Assembly (NCBI GenBank): GCA_029959085.1
Contig: JARWIR010000043.1
Span: 248,001-312,000 of the forward strand
DNA from: Nemophila menziesii
Lineage: Eukaryota; Streptophyta; Magnoliopsida; Boraginales; Hydrophyllaceae
Reading direction: 5' to 3'
Length of the DNA: 64,000 nucleotides
Shown: positions 37,072 to 48,800 of the stretch, in pieces
Numbering within the stretch: position 1 is the first letter of the stretch
Layout of the letters: every line of letters starts with the position of its first letter
Program-made: the position numbers and the translations under genes
The notes under the pieces: generated by a model
What the model was told of the DNA's origin: nothing
The model's database searches: none
What the model saw: the letters and a program-made list of their open reading frames with translations, nothing else

Positions 37072-37097
37072 TGTTAGCGACGGAAAAAATCGTCGCT
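37072..37097. repeat. 26-bp palindrome in LINE B
   Basis: TTAGCGACG, an eight-base spacer, then CGTCGCTAA. It does not fit the LINE coding sequence around it and may be the remnant or core of an excised or tiny inverted-repeat element. Confidence 0.6.
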
Positions 37098-38675
37098 AAG
37101 TAATAATTTTTGGGGATGGAGAAGTTTATTAGAAGGAAGGAATAGTTTTAAAAATAATCTTTTTTGGGTTATTGGGGATGGTAAAAAGATACAGTTATGA
37201 AATTACCAATAGATTCCTAGTTCAAAAAAAATCTAAAATGCCCTCTACACTGTTCTCTAAAAAATGTATCTAAACTTTTTTATTTGGGCTCGAATATTTG
37301 GGACCATAACATTATATCTAGATGGTTCAGTAAGGATATAAAAGACAAAATTATTAAAATATCTACTCCTTTAAAAATTATGGATGATATTGAATATTGG
37401 ATGCCGTCTAAAGACGGTGAAGTAAATTCAAAAGGTATACATGGTTTCTTGAAAGATAAAGAGATTGAAATGGAAAAAAGAAAATAAGTGGAAAACCTAG
37501 TAGTTCCTATGCTACCTCATTGTCTATATGGAAGGAGGTTTGGAACCTAGATGTCCAACAAAAAATTAGAAACTTCTTATGGAAGTGTGTAAAAGAAAAC
37601 TCCCCACTGAGGATGTAAAATAATGTAAAATACAATAGAAAATGTGCAAAAACTGATTTATGCACTTTATGTGGTGAAGATATTGAGTCAATGAACATCT
37701 CTTTTTTAAATGTGAATAGGCAAGAGCCCTTTGGTTTTTTTTTTCCTATACAAATATCAACTTCATCATGTTGTACTTTAAGTTTTGATTCTTGAATTAT
37801 GGAGATCAATACACTTAAAGGGTGTATAGATGTGGCTGATAAAAGGATGGATATTTTTATTCCTTTTCTTCTATGGCTAATATGGAAAATTCGTAATATG
37901 TTCTGTTTTAAAGGGAAATTACCTAATCCCCACCTAGTGTTATACCAGTCCCAACTAGCCTATGATGAATTCACGAAAAGTAAAAAAAGAATCTCTGAGA
38001 CTAATACTAATAACAATATGAATGGTAATAAAGAGGATGCCAAGGAAAAGAAAAAAGAAAAAAAGGAAATTGACTACAGTGAAAAAATAACATTACATGT
38101 AAAAATTGGAAGTGTAAGCTGAATGAAAAGTCTTTAGTAGTACATACATATGCATTTTTTACTAAAAACCGTGAGGATTCATCTGCTTGCATTTTAAGTA
38201 ACAAGGATGGAGTACTAATACATGGTTTTACTGGAAATTTTGTTTGTAATAATGCAGAGAAAACTGAGCTTATTGGGATGCATAATGGATTGGCTTCAAC
38301 TAGTTAATTTCTACCTTGAAAGCATTAGAGTTTTAAATGACAATAAGACGGTTATAGAACTACTTAACCTTCCTCAAGCACCATCAAATGCTAGGTATAA
38401 AACTCTCTATCTTGATATTCAATCTCTTTGTAATAATAGGGTAGATTCTTTCTTTCATATTCTTAGGAGAAAAATTAGTATAGCGGATCGGATTGTGAGA
38501 CATAGACTTTTTGGTAAATTGCCTCGTGCGTCTTCAAACCCCCTCCCCAATTGTCGTGTTTATTAGTTTCATTATTAACTCACCATCTCCTCAGGACATT
38601 GATTGAGAGTTGTAGCTGTAATGAACTAATATTTCGTTTTATATTATTATGCTTTTGACAAATGAAAGAAAAAAG

Positions 38676-39441
38676 ATCCCACACTAGAATTTTAAAATTT
38701 TTCTTTGAATCTCAAATATGCGAATATCAGTCCTAAATATATCGCAGAGTGGCTTGGCTTCTGCTTCTTGCCTCTTTGGTTACTCAATCAACTGTATTGA
38801 GCTCAGCTCCCGAGCATTGCTACACTACAAGTCTTTGTCAAACATCTAGCTTAGTCTGCGAAAGTGGAAACCCTTTGTTTTTCTTTGATCAACACTAAAT
38901 TAATCTTCCACATTAATTGCTAATGTCTTGTTTAAGATTCTTTAGCAAAAACAAAGAAAAACTTGTTTAAGACTAGATTTTGGACTTTTAGCTACCATTC
39001 CCAAAGGGGGATTGATTGGTTCTTAGCATTTTTTCACATGAATTTAGTTTCATGCTGTTTATGTACAGATTTGACATTGAATGGTTCTGGATTTTGTAGA
39101 AACACACACCATGGAAGCTCAATTGCAGGATAACATATCGCCAAGTCCACGTGTTACAGCAGGTCTTTGCCTTGGATCAGAGATACATATCATGTAAGCA
39201 ACAAACAAAGGACTCATTAATGAGCAGAGCTTAAAGCACTAAACGAAATCATCACAAAACATGCAAATGGGGTCCCAGAAGAACCAGATTATGGTTCCTC
39301 AGAAGAAGATGTTACTAAAACTGACAACAACAGTGATATGGGTAGTACTGTTTTACATGTATTTTCTAGCATACATTTGACATTTATATTTGTCTTAAAA
39401 AGTCTTTGATATGCTAAACTAATATACATGCCAGAAAAATA
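38676..39441. other. Intergenic DNA, possible exon relic near 39224-39340
   Basis: A plus-strand stretch at about 39224-39340 can be read without stops (ELKALNEIITKHANGVPEEP, then DYGSSEED). I do not recognise it and no splice model closes. The rest shows nothing. Confidence 0.3.
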
Positions 39442-42141
39442 TCATGTGAATCTTCTATTCAAAGCTTCAATAGCCTCCAAAATCTGTGGTTTCTTCAAAG
39501 GTTTGGACATATAATAATCCATTCCAGCTTCTTGGATCAGCTCTATGACTTCGTCTTGTGTGTGAGAAGTCAATGCAATGATAGGCATGTGTAAACCATA
39601 ATCTTTCTCCTCTTCTCTTATACGCCTGGTTGCTTCAAATCCATCCATTCCCTCCATCTGTGTAAGAAAAAAGATTCAATAAACACACAAAAAAAAAAAA
39701 AAAAAACAGTTTAAATGATCGAAATTAATGAACCTTTTTGTGTGCTTACCTGACAGTCCATTAAAATATAATCATAAGGTTGCATGAAAGCTCTATCACG
39801 TAAACCCTTGGAAACTAGTTCCACGGCATCAGCACCGGTCCCACATATATCAACTTCTGCACCTAGTGAGGAAAAAGTTACTCTAGCCACCATTTGCAGT
39901 GGTCGATTATCTTCTACCACCAAGATTCTCTTCCCACTCAGAGGTTTTTCTTGCACTATTTCCGGGACCATTGTCACCGGAGACTTTGTCTGAGATGCAC
40001 TTGCCGAAGTGGAAGTGCTAGGATCCTTCTTAGCAAGATACTTCATCTGAGATGCACTTGTGGAAGTGCTAGGATCCGATACTTTTAGCGGAATTTGGTT
40101 TACTACACCACCAAACTCTGGTAAAAGTCTGACAATGTCGTACAATCGAGATCCATGGAGTGGTTTGGATACGATTACATCTCTAGCTTCAAGGAGATCT
40201 TGGACGTTGATCCTTTGAGTTCCAGGTTTGTCTATCCAAACAACTCTATTAAAAATATCGTGAAGATCCCTTCGGAAGTCCGTCACTACTTTACTTATTT
40301 CATGAAACGATGCACCACTTGTATCGACTACAATCAAAACGAAGCTTGAAGTACCATCTTTTGATTTAGTTTTTTTCGTAACGGGCTCAATATTATCTCT
40401 TCCATCCATAGCACTTAAAGGAATTTCCTTTGACCTAAAACTCGAGTTTCGAGATGTTGGTACGCTCGAGTCACTTTGAACATTCAGGTCCGATTTTCCC
40501 GAAGAAGAACGCAAATACTTTTGCTTCATTACCCTTTTGAGAGTTGAAGAAAAATTATGATTTTCTTTAACAATCGAAACTTTAATGCCAAGTCTCTCCA
40601 TGAAATTCTTTACCATATTTCTTCTTTCGTCATTTGAAATGAAGAGAACAATGTGTGAGGAGCCTTCAACCTTGGAGTTTGAGTTACTCAGTGTTAAGTT
40701 AGAGGCATTGTTTTGAGATTCTATATCATCTTCATGAACTCTCTTCTCAGGCTCACACATGGTGAAGTAAGCGTTGAATCGAAAACAAGTACCTTTTTCA
40801 CCGGCTTCTTTATCTACGATCTTTATCTCTCCACCCATCAAACGAACCAAAGACTGGACAATGCCAAGTCCTAACCCCGTACCTCCTGTTCCTTTCGCCG
40901 TCTCTTTAACTTGAACATAATTTTCAAAGACGAACTTTTGCTTTTCTTTGGGAATCCCTTTTCCCGTGTCACTTACTTCAAAAGTAAATTCCATCGAATT
41001 CGGATCACACTGGACAATGCTCGTGTCTTCAGTGTCACTTGATGCTCTTGCGTTTTGGAAGAGTAAGCCTGAGATCCGCTTCATGAAAGTATTTGAACGG
41101 GACTCCAGAATTTCCTTCTCAAAACTTGGTTTCTTCGCGCAAACTCTAACTACTATGTTACCTTCTGAGGTAAATTTCATAGCGTTGTTTAGCAAGTTGT
41201 CTAAAACTTGTTTTAGTTTCCCACGATCGCCTTTAACGTAAATCTTCTTAGCAAGAGACTCCCCGGAGATGTCCAAAATTACATCCACGCCCTTCTTCAT
41301 ACCTATATTGTAGTGCAAATCAACTACATTTTCAAGAAATTGTTGCAACTCGAATTCTTCTTCTTCTAGAAGCATCTTTCCAGCTTCGATTTTACTCGTA
41401 TCAAGAATGGAATTCATAATACCTGGATATAACAATAATATAAAGTTAGGAATTCATGGAAAACAAACTTTTTTAATTATATAATCATGAGTAACTCACT
41501 TAAAGCATCTTTTCTAGATTCTTCCATGAGCATTAAATTGGTACGTATCCCTGATGATACAGGGTAAACTTCTTCTTCTTCACGACATATCTCTATCAAA
41601 CCACCGATTCCTGCTAAAGATCCACGCATATCATGACTTGCTCTAGCAAAGGCCAAAGTTTTATTCACACTCTTTCTTTCTGCTTGTTGAGTTGCCTCCA
41701 TTTGTCTTATAAGTGCAGATCGTAAGTATATCTCTTTTCCTTTTGCTCGTATAAGGATGAACCCGAAGCCCAAAATGAATAGGTCACTAAGAAAGATCAT
41801 TAGTCCCAGGAGCATTGATGCAAATTTGATATCCCTATCTATATCACCATGTATTTCTGGAGTAATGTTCTGCAAATTTGTTCGCAATTGTATTTTGATT
41901 GTGTTTACAACTCGAAACCAAAAGAAAGCCGGTAGACCAGGTACGAGCAACACCACAAGAAACTGCATAGTATGATTAGCAGATTTAGAATATCTGATTC
42001 TTTCTTGGAATCATAGTTTATAGTGAATTTTCTAATAGACAATTTCTACAAATATCAAGAATACATGGAAAGGATCAAGAAACTTACTAGCATAACGAAG
42101 AAGAACACAGGTCTTGACATGAAGTAGGAGCTGAGCTTCAT
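39442..42141 (-). CDS. CKI1-like hybrid histidine kinase with a minimal sensor loop
   Basis: Four exons on the minus strand (42141-42088, 41962-41500, 41422-39750, 39657-39442) join with all phases closed and give 801 residues. Two membrane segments (about 10-33 and 66-89) enclose a loop of only about 32 residues. Then come the phospho-acceptor His128 (ARASHDMRGSLAGI), N box (LDNLLNNAMKF, about 246-256), G1 DTGKG (324-328), G2 (GTGGTGLGLG, 350-359) and a complete receiver (acidic E676-D677, phospho-Asp728, Thr760, Lys782). The kinase and linker look like Arabidopsis CKI1, a histidine kinase that drives two-component phosphorelay in female gametophyte and vascular development. Arabidopsis CKI1 is about 1,120 residues with a large extracellular part, nearly all of which is absent here. 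The catalytic parts look functional. Confidence 0.88.
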
Positions 42142-43184
42142 TGGCTCTACTAGACAGAAAAAAAGAGTAAAAAACTTTGTATGAATGAACTCGAACAATT
42201 CCTTTCGACGGAAGAATAAAATAAAAAAACTAGAACAAGAATCCTCTTACGATTTTATAAGAGAGAGATAGCAAAAAGCTCTTTTAATTACGTTGTTCTG
42301 AGATGAAACTTTAATGTTTATTTCCAAATGATTTTAATTTGAGGATGTCTTATGATTCCCTTCCATGAATGTAAATCAAAATATAGAAGGTAATGTTTAT
42401 GGCTAATTAGTTTTTTCCTTCTAAATTTTATCGCTCTTATTTAGACAAGTAATGAAATGCATGAACATAAAGTACAAATATTTTAATACCAATAAGAATT
42501 CCTTTTCGTTTGCTATTTTCTATATGGGCTCTTATCTCATATTTATTTTTCATAATGAGAGATCATATCTGCTTATATACTTTTTGTTTAATGGAAATGT
42601 TAATTAGTAATGCATTTATTTCTTTAAGTGCAGACGATATTATATCAAATCGCAATGATTAGCTTTCAAAAAGGATTCATGGGACTAGCTAGTTTGTTGA
42701 ATAAGACAGTTGCATCCCTTGTAGAGCAACATTTTCTCTTGGGATAGAAATAAATGGCTACGAATCTTTTATCTTCACAATTGGTAATTTCATAAAGAGA
42801 TAAAGAGTAAGGCTGGATCATCCTAAATCATATCATTTTTTATTACTTTTAGGTAGATTTAAGTAAACTAATTATATACTTTGTCCTAATCTATCATTTT
42901 TTCTTCTTTTTAATAATTGGCTATTTTAAAAATAATATTAATTAATAAATAAATTAACGATTTAAATATATTCAAATCAAACCACGTGATATGAATTTAG
43001 ACCGTATATATCATTATTTAATATGATTTGAATTAATATTCAACATTTCTCATAAAAATGATTACTTTATGTACCAAAAATAAATCTTAATTATCCATAA
43101 ATATTGTAAAAAAATTAAATTATTTAAACTAACTATATTACTAAAAGATGTTTTTTAAAAAGCAGCTTTCTGTTTCATTCTTAG
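42142..43184. other. Upstream region of the histidine kinase gene
   Basis: AT-rich promoter-side DNA without a gene. I cannot assign a specific control element. Confidence 0.5.
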
Positions 43185-43829
43185 ACCCCGTTTGAAACTG
43201 TTTATTTTAGAGTGAAAAAACACTTTTAGAATAAACTTTTAAATTTTGAAAAATTAATAAAAATAATTTGGAATCTAAAATCACTTAAGTGTTTCTCCTA
43301 AAAGTGTTTTTTAGAGCCCGTTTTGAATTTTTTTTTAAAATAATTACTTGAAGTGATTTTAGTGCCCGTTTGGGATGGCTTTTCAAAATAATCATTTTAA
43401 GTGATTTTAGATTCCTAAAATAACTTTAGACCCTGAAAATCACTAGATAAGTGATTATTAAAATAATCACCTAAAGTGATTTTAGATGTCAGGATATTTT
43501 TTAATATTTTTATTTTAATCAAAAAGCGTTTTTGGCTCTAAAATAATCAATTCCAAACGGGCTCTTGGATTCCTAATAATACTTTAGATCTTTAAAATCA
43601 CTTTTAGGAAAAGTACTAGTTAGGTGATTATTAAAAAAAATCACTTAAAAGTGATTTTGGATGCCAAAATATTTTTTAATATCTTTAACAAATATTAAAA
43701 TTTTAATAAAAAAACGATTTTAGCTCTAAAATAATCAATCTCAAACGGGCACTTAAATGCTTCTAAAAAAAAGCACTTCCAAACGGGCACTTAAATGCTT
43801 CTAAAAAAAACACTTCCAAACGGGCACTT
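43185..43829. mobile_element. Nested MITEs with CCCGTTTGG / CCAAACGGG ends
   Basis: CCCGTTTG-type ends face right at about 43187, 43318 and 43367, and CAAACGGG-type ends face left at about 43553, 43743, 43780 and 43816. This indicates copies inserted in or beside each other. Interiors share AAGTGATTTTAGAT and TAAAATAATC words. At the right end a unit of about 37 bp (CAAACGGGCACTTAAATGC, then TTCTAAAAAAAA) is repeated in tandem. These are hAT-like in appearance, but no target duplication was found. Confidence 0.7.
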
Positions 43830-44164
43830 ACTCCTGGAAAATTTAAAGTAACTTTCTTACAGAACGAAAAATAATTACCATCGTTGAACTTCTATCATCA
43901 AGAGAAAACTTGTATCACCCAAGTCACAATTTGATGTGAACTAGTTTGAAGAAACACAAATGGGTCAAATAGTACTTTGAGATTTTAGCAACACCTCTAG
44001 CAATTTTTGACGGTGTGGGCACGACATCTTCAGATGTCTAATAGAAATGGGGAAGGAACAATTAATTTTTTTTATTAGTGAGTGAATTAAGGAGTCACAA
44101 ACCATCTGGCCCGTCTTTTATGTAAAAAATCTGCATCATTTGAGAAAGTTTGTTTCATTATATA
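43830..44164. other. Spacer with a small Helitron-like remnant
   Basis: On the minus strand, GACGGGCCAGATGGTTTGTGACTCC at about 44094-44119 resembles the 5' end of Helitron 2 near 49581, and GACATCTGAAGATGTC near 44022-44037 is a palindrome like a Helitron 3' hairpin. A very short Helitron derivative (about 44010-44131) is possible, but its ends are not exact. Confidence 0.35.
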
Positions 44165-44203
44165 CTAGGTGAAACCCGTGTCTGAAGACACTTTAGAAAA
44201 AAT

Positions 44204-45769
44204 GAGATAATTACACTTAGGGTCTTGACCACACCCCCCTCTTCAAGATGGGGACCCGGCCTAGAGCCTATTCTTACTAAAGACCTCAGAAACTTTTTAA
44301 CACATGAAACTCAAAACCCCTGTTACCTTTCTACCCTTTTAGACTTATATATATACTAATATATCATTTTCTGGATTATAAAACAAAACACAAAAAATAG
44401 TCTCTCTCCTCTCACTACCGCCGAGATGCCTACCACCATCAACAACCTCTCTCCTCTTCTTCATTACCGGAGCAGCCATCTTCTCTCCTACCCCAGCTCC
44501 CAAACCGCCACCACCACCATAAACCTCCACCATATCAAAACCGACGAACAGATCTGATTTGCTGCAACTAAGCTTCACGCGCGCTGGAGAAGCTTCGGAA
44601 AAAAATGGAAGGTAGCTGAGGTGGTAGTTCGCGAGCTCCGGTTCTCCCCAGATCTGTTCGAAGCTGGCCTGGACACTCCGATTTGCAGAGGAGAGAGGCG
44701 TTTCCGACATGCCATGGCTGCAAATCTGAACTCATCTCGCTAGTTGGTGCAAGTGTTGGTTCTTCCTCTTCATCTCGCTGCAAGTGTTGAGCTGCCACCA
44801 GATATGCTCCAGTTACTACGGTGGTGCGAAGCTGCGGTCTCGGTGGTGTTGGTGCTTCTGTTATAGTGTTGATGGTGGTGGTAAGCTTCCATGGCGAAGA
44901 GAAGCTTGAAGCTGCGGTCTCGTTTCTTCTCGCTCCAATGGCTGCTGTTCTCATTTCTTGACCGGAATCTGATAAAACGAGTTGTAGTGGTGGCGTTATG
45001 GTGAAGTAGTGCTCGCCGGTGGAAGTGTTATGGTGGTGGTCTTGTTATGGTGGTGGTTGCGGCGGTTTGGGAAGAAGCAGCGAGCCCTCTTAATTTTTTT
45101 TTTCAGTAGGTTGACCAAATCTAGATCTGGTCAAACCAGTTAAGTTTTTTTTTTTTTTACCTTGTAATAAAATATGTAAATGTGCTTTTTTTAAATAATA
45201 CTCAATAATTTTATTTTTTTAGCATTTCCGATTATACGCTTTGTGTTTTTTAATAGTACCCCCAAATTTTAAGAGTACTCAGAGAATTTCTTAGAGTACT
45301 CCGAGAATTGCTTAGAGTACTCCGAGTTTTTCTTAGAGTACTCCGAGTTTTTCTTAGAGTACTCTACATTTTTATACAGTACTCTGCATTTTTCTGGCAG
45401 CCGGAGGTAGGTGGTCGGATTTTTCGAATATTCATTAAAATATATAGAGTACTCTATGTTTTTCTCAGAGTACTCTATGTTTTTCTCAGAGTACTCTATG
45501 TTTTTTCCGGTGACTGGTGGTCATAGGTCGGTGGCGGAGGTCGGAGGTCGGTGGTCGGAGGTCGGTGGTAGGTGGTTGGAGGTTGGAGGTAGGTGGGTAG
45601 TGGTAGGTAGAGGAGAGAGAAACAGTGACATCACACTTTTTTGTCTTTTAGTGGTAGTAAGGGTAGGAAAGACTATTGTCAAAATTGAGGTCCCTAAGAA
45701 GAATAGCATTTTTGAAACTACTCTATAGAGAAGAAAGATGTTTCCCAAGACCCTATATATAATTCACCC
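44204..45769 (-). mobile_element. Non-autonomous Mutator-type element, copy 2
   Basis: Inverted ends (GAGATAATTACACTTAGGG / TCTTG against GGGTGAATTATATATAGGG / TCTTG) are flanked by a perfect 9-bp target duplication AGAAAAAAT at 44195-44203 and 45770-45778. The 1,566-bp content matches copy 1 (26466-29481 without the solo LTR) in opposite orientation. It contains GC-rich, codon-like sequence (44420-45060) with frames of 121 and 128 residues on the minus strand. These resemble no family I recognise, so a captured gene fragment (Pack-MULE) is possible but unproven. Confidence 0.88.
45285..45610. repeat. Minisatellites inside Mutator-type copy 2
   Basis: AGAGTACTCCGAGTTTTTCTT-like units of about 21 bp recur from 45285 to 45500, and GGTCGGTGGTCGGAGG units from about 45510 to 45600. 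They correspond to the arrays in copy 1 but have expanded differently. Confidence 0.8.
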
Positions 45770-45810
45770 AGAAAAAATTTGTTTCGTTAACGGGAATCAA
45801 ACCTAGGTAC

Positions 45811-48800
45811 CCTGGGTGAAGGTCAAGGTTGAGGTTAAGGTTAAGGTTAAGGTCAAGGTCAAGGTTAAGGATAAGGTAAACATTGAGGTTAAATTCAAGG
45901 TTAAGGTTAAGGTTTAAGATTAAGGTTTAAGTCAAGGTTAAGGTTAAGGTTAAAGTTTAATTTAAGGTTTAAGATTTGACGTTTAAGGTTCAGGTATAGA
46001 TATAATAAGATATAAGGTTTATGATCAAATATTAGCGCGATGAATCTTCATTTTTTCAAGGTTAAGGTTAAGGTTAAGGTTAAGGTTAAGGTTAAGGTTA
46101 AGGTTAAGGTTAAGGTTAAGGTAAAGGTGAAGGTGAAGGTGAAGGTGAAGGTGAAGGTTAAGGTTAAGGTTAAGGTTAAGGTTAAGGTTAAGGTTAAGGT
46201 TAAGGTTAAGGTTAAGGTTAAGGTTAAGGTTAAGGTTAAGGTTAAGGTTAAGGTTAAGGTTAAGGTTAAGGTTAAGGTTAAGGTTAAGGTTAAGGTTAAG
46301 GTTAAGATTAAGGTTAAGGTTAAGGTTGAGGTTAAGGTTAAGGTTAAGGTTAAAGTTAAGGTTAAGGTTAAGGTTAAGGTTAAGGCTAAGGTTAAGGTTA
46401 AGGTTAAGGTTAAGGTTAAGGTTAAAGTTAAGGTCGAGATGAAAGTTAAGGTTAAGGTTTAAAGTTCAAGGTTTAAGGTAAATTTTAAGGTTAAATTTTA
46501 AGGTTAAGGTTATCCTTAAACTTAAGGTTAAGGTTAAGGTTAAGGTTATGGTTTAAGGTTTAGGGTTTAAGGTTCAAGGTTAATGTTTAGTTTTAACTTT
46601 AAGGTTAAGGTTAAGTTTTAACTATAAGGTTAAGGTTATGTTTCAATTATAAGGTTAAGGTAGTTAAGGTTAAAAAAGTTGAGATTAAGGTGAAGGTTAA
46701 GGTTAAGGTTAAGTTTTAACTATAAGGTTAAGGTTATGTTTCAACTATAAGGTTAAGGTAGTTAAGGTTAAAAAAGTTGAGATTAAGGTGAAGGTTAAGG
46801 TTAAGTTTAAGGTAAAGGTTTAAGGTTGAGGTTGAGGTTAAAGTTAAGGTTAAGGTTAAGGTTTAAAGTTTAGGGTTTAAGGTTTAAGGGTTGAGGCTTA
46901 AGGTTAAAGTTAAGGTTAAGGTTAAAAAAGTTGAGATGAAGGTGAAGAGTTTTTTTTAAATTTAGCATTTTTTTTTATAAATAATTGGCAATTTGGCATA
47001 AAAAGGAAAATAATTTCAGATTTGGCACAAGGGCTGTATCTTGAACACAGCCCTTAGGCAAAATTGTATTTCTATTAAGGGCGGGGTTGAATGACCGCCC
47101 TTACAATTTTGCTTAAGGGCTGTGTTCAAGATACAACCCTTGTGCCAAATCTGAAATTATTTTCCTTTTTATGCCAAATTGCCAATTATTTATAAAAAAA
47201 ATGCTAAGATTAAAAAAAACTCGAAGGTGAAGGTGAAGGTTAAGGTGAAGGTTTAAGGTCAAGGTTATAGTTAAGGTTAAGGTTAAGGTTAAGGTTTAAA
47301 GTTTAAGGTTTAAGGTTTATGGTTTAAGGTTTAGAGGTTAAGGCTTAAGGTTAAAGTTAAGGTTAAGGTTAGGTGAAGATAAAGGTATATGGTTTAAAAG
47401 TTCAAGATTTAAGGTTTAAGGTGTAATGCTTAAGGTTAAGGTTAAAGTTAAGGTTAAGATTAAGTTTAAGGTTAAGGATAAGGTTAAGGGTGAGGTCAAG
47501 GTTAAAGTTAAGGTTAATGTTAAGGTTAAGGTTCAGGTTAAGGTTCAGGTTAAGGTTAAGTTTAAGGTTAAGTTTAAGGTTAAGTTTAATTGTAAGAATA
47601 AGGTTAAGGTCAAGGATAAGGTTAAGGATATGGTTAAGGTTAATAGTTAAGGGGCTGAGATTAATGTTAAGGTTAAGGGGTTAAGGGTGATATTTAAGGT
47701 TAAGGTTAAGGTTAAGGTTAAGGTTAAGGTTAAGGTTAAGGTTAAGGTTAAGGTTAAGGTTAAGGTTAAGGTTAAGGTTAAGGTTAAGGTTAAGGATAAG
47801 GATAAGGTTAAGGTTAAAGGTAAGTCCAAGGTTAAGGTTAAGGTTAAGGTTAAGGTTAAGGTTAAGTTTAAGGTTTAGGTCAAGGTTAAGGTTAAGGTTA
47901 AGGTTAAGGTTAAGGTTAAGGTTAAGGTTAAGGTTAAGGTTAAGGTTAAGGTTAAGGTTAAGGTTAATGTTAAGGTTAAGGTTAAGGTTAAGGTTAAGGT
48001 TAATGTTAAGGTTCAGGTTAAGGTTCATGTTAAGGTTAAGGTTAAGGTTAAGGTTAAGGTTATGGTTCAGCCTTAGGTTAAGATTAATGTTAATGTTACG
48101 GTTAAGGTTAAGGTTAATTTTAATGTTATGGTTAAAATTAATGTTAAGGTTAAGGTTAATGTTAAGGTTAAGCTTAAGCTTAGGGTTAAGGTTAAGGCTA
48201 AGTCTAAGGTTCACGTTAAGGTTAAAGCTAAGGCTAAGGATAAGGCTAAGGATAAGTACACGACTAAGGCTAAGACTAAGACTAAGGCTAGGGTTAAGCT
48301 TAAGGCTAAGTTTAATCTTAAGGTTAAGGTTAAGGTTAAGGTTAAGGTTAAGGTTAAGGTTAAGGTTAAGGTTAAGGTTAAGGTTGAGGTTAAGTTTAAG
48401 GTTAAGGTTAAGGTAAGTAATGTGAATATTAAGGATAAGTTTAAGGTTAAAATTTTAGGTTAATTTTAAGGTTAAGTCTAAGGTTTAAGATTAAGATTAA
48501 TTTTAAGGTTAAGGTTTAATATTTAACATTTAAGGTTTAGGGTTAATGTTTAATAAGATTTAAGGTTTGAGGTAGAAATCAGCGCGATGAATCTTCATCT
48601 GGTTAAGGTTAGAATTAAGGTTTAAACCTTAAGGTTAAGGATAAGGTTAGGGTTAGGGTTAAGGTTAAAATCAATGTTAAGGTTATAAGATTTAAGGTTT
48701 AAGGTTGAATATCAGCGCGATGAATCTTCATTTGGTTAAGGTTAGAATTAAGGTTTAAAACTTAAGGTTAAGGATAAGGTTAGTGTTAGGGTTAGGGTTA

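Larger units (their letters stand above)
33201..38675 (+). mobile_element. LINE B (L1-type), decayed
   Basis: The probable ORF1 end (33201-33960) is followed by an endonuclease that starts with SWNCQGLGN near 34030 and continues through 34331-34825 (CKFTWYNKRKNSELI, LPLIGSDHSMI). The RT is scattered over several frames: FRPISCSNVIYKI near 35853 and GLRQGDPLSPFLFCI near 36248, with the catalytic FADD region near 36390 broken by frameshifts. RNase H remnants lie at 38130-38560. An A-rich tail is near 38665-38675. A CACTA MITE (35523-35851) and a small palindrome (37072-37097) interrupt it. It is older than LINE A. Confidence 0.82.

Noticed and set aside
46040..48463. Lys-Val and Leu/Asn/Arg repeat proteins of 60-177 residues on both strands
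   Set aside because: They are forced by the TTAAGG hexamer, which has no stop in several frames. They have no domain, splice or start context.
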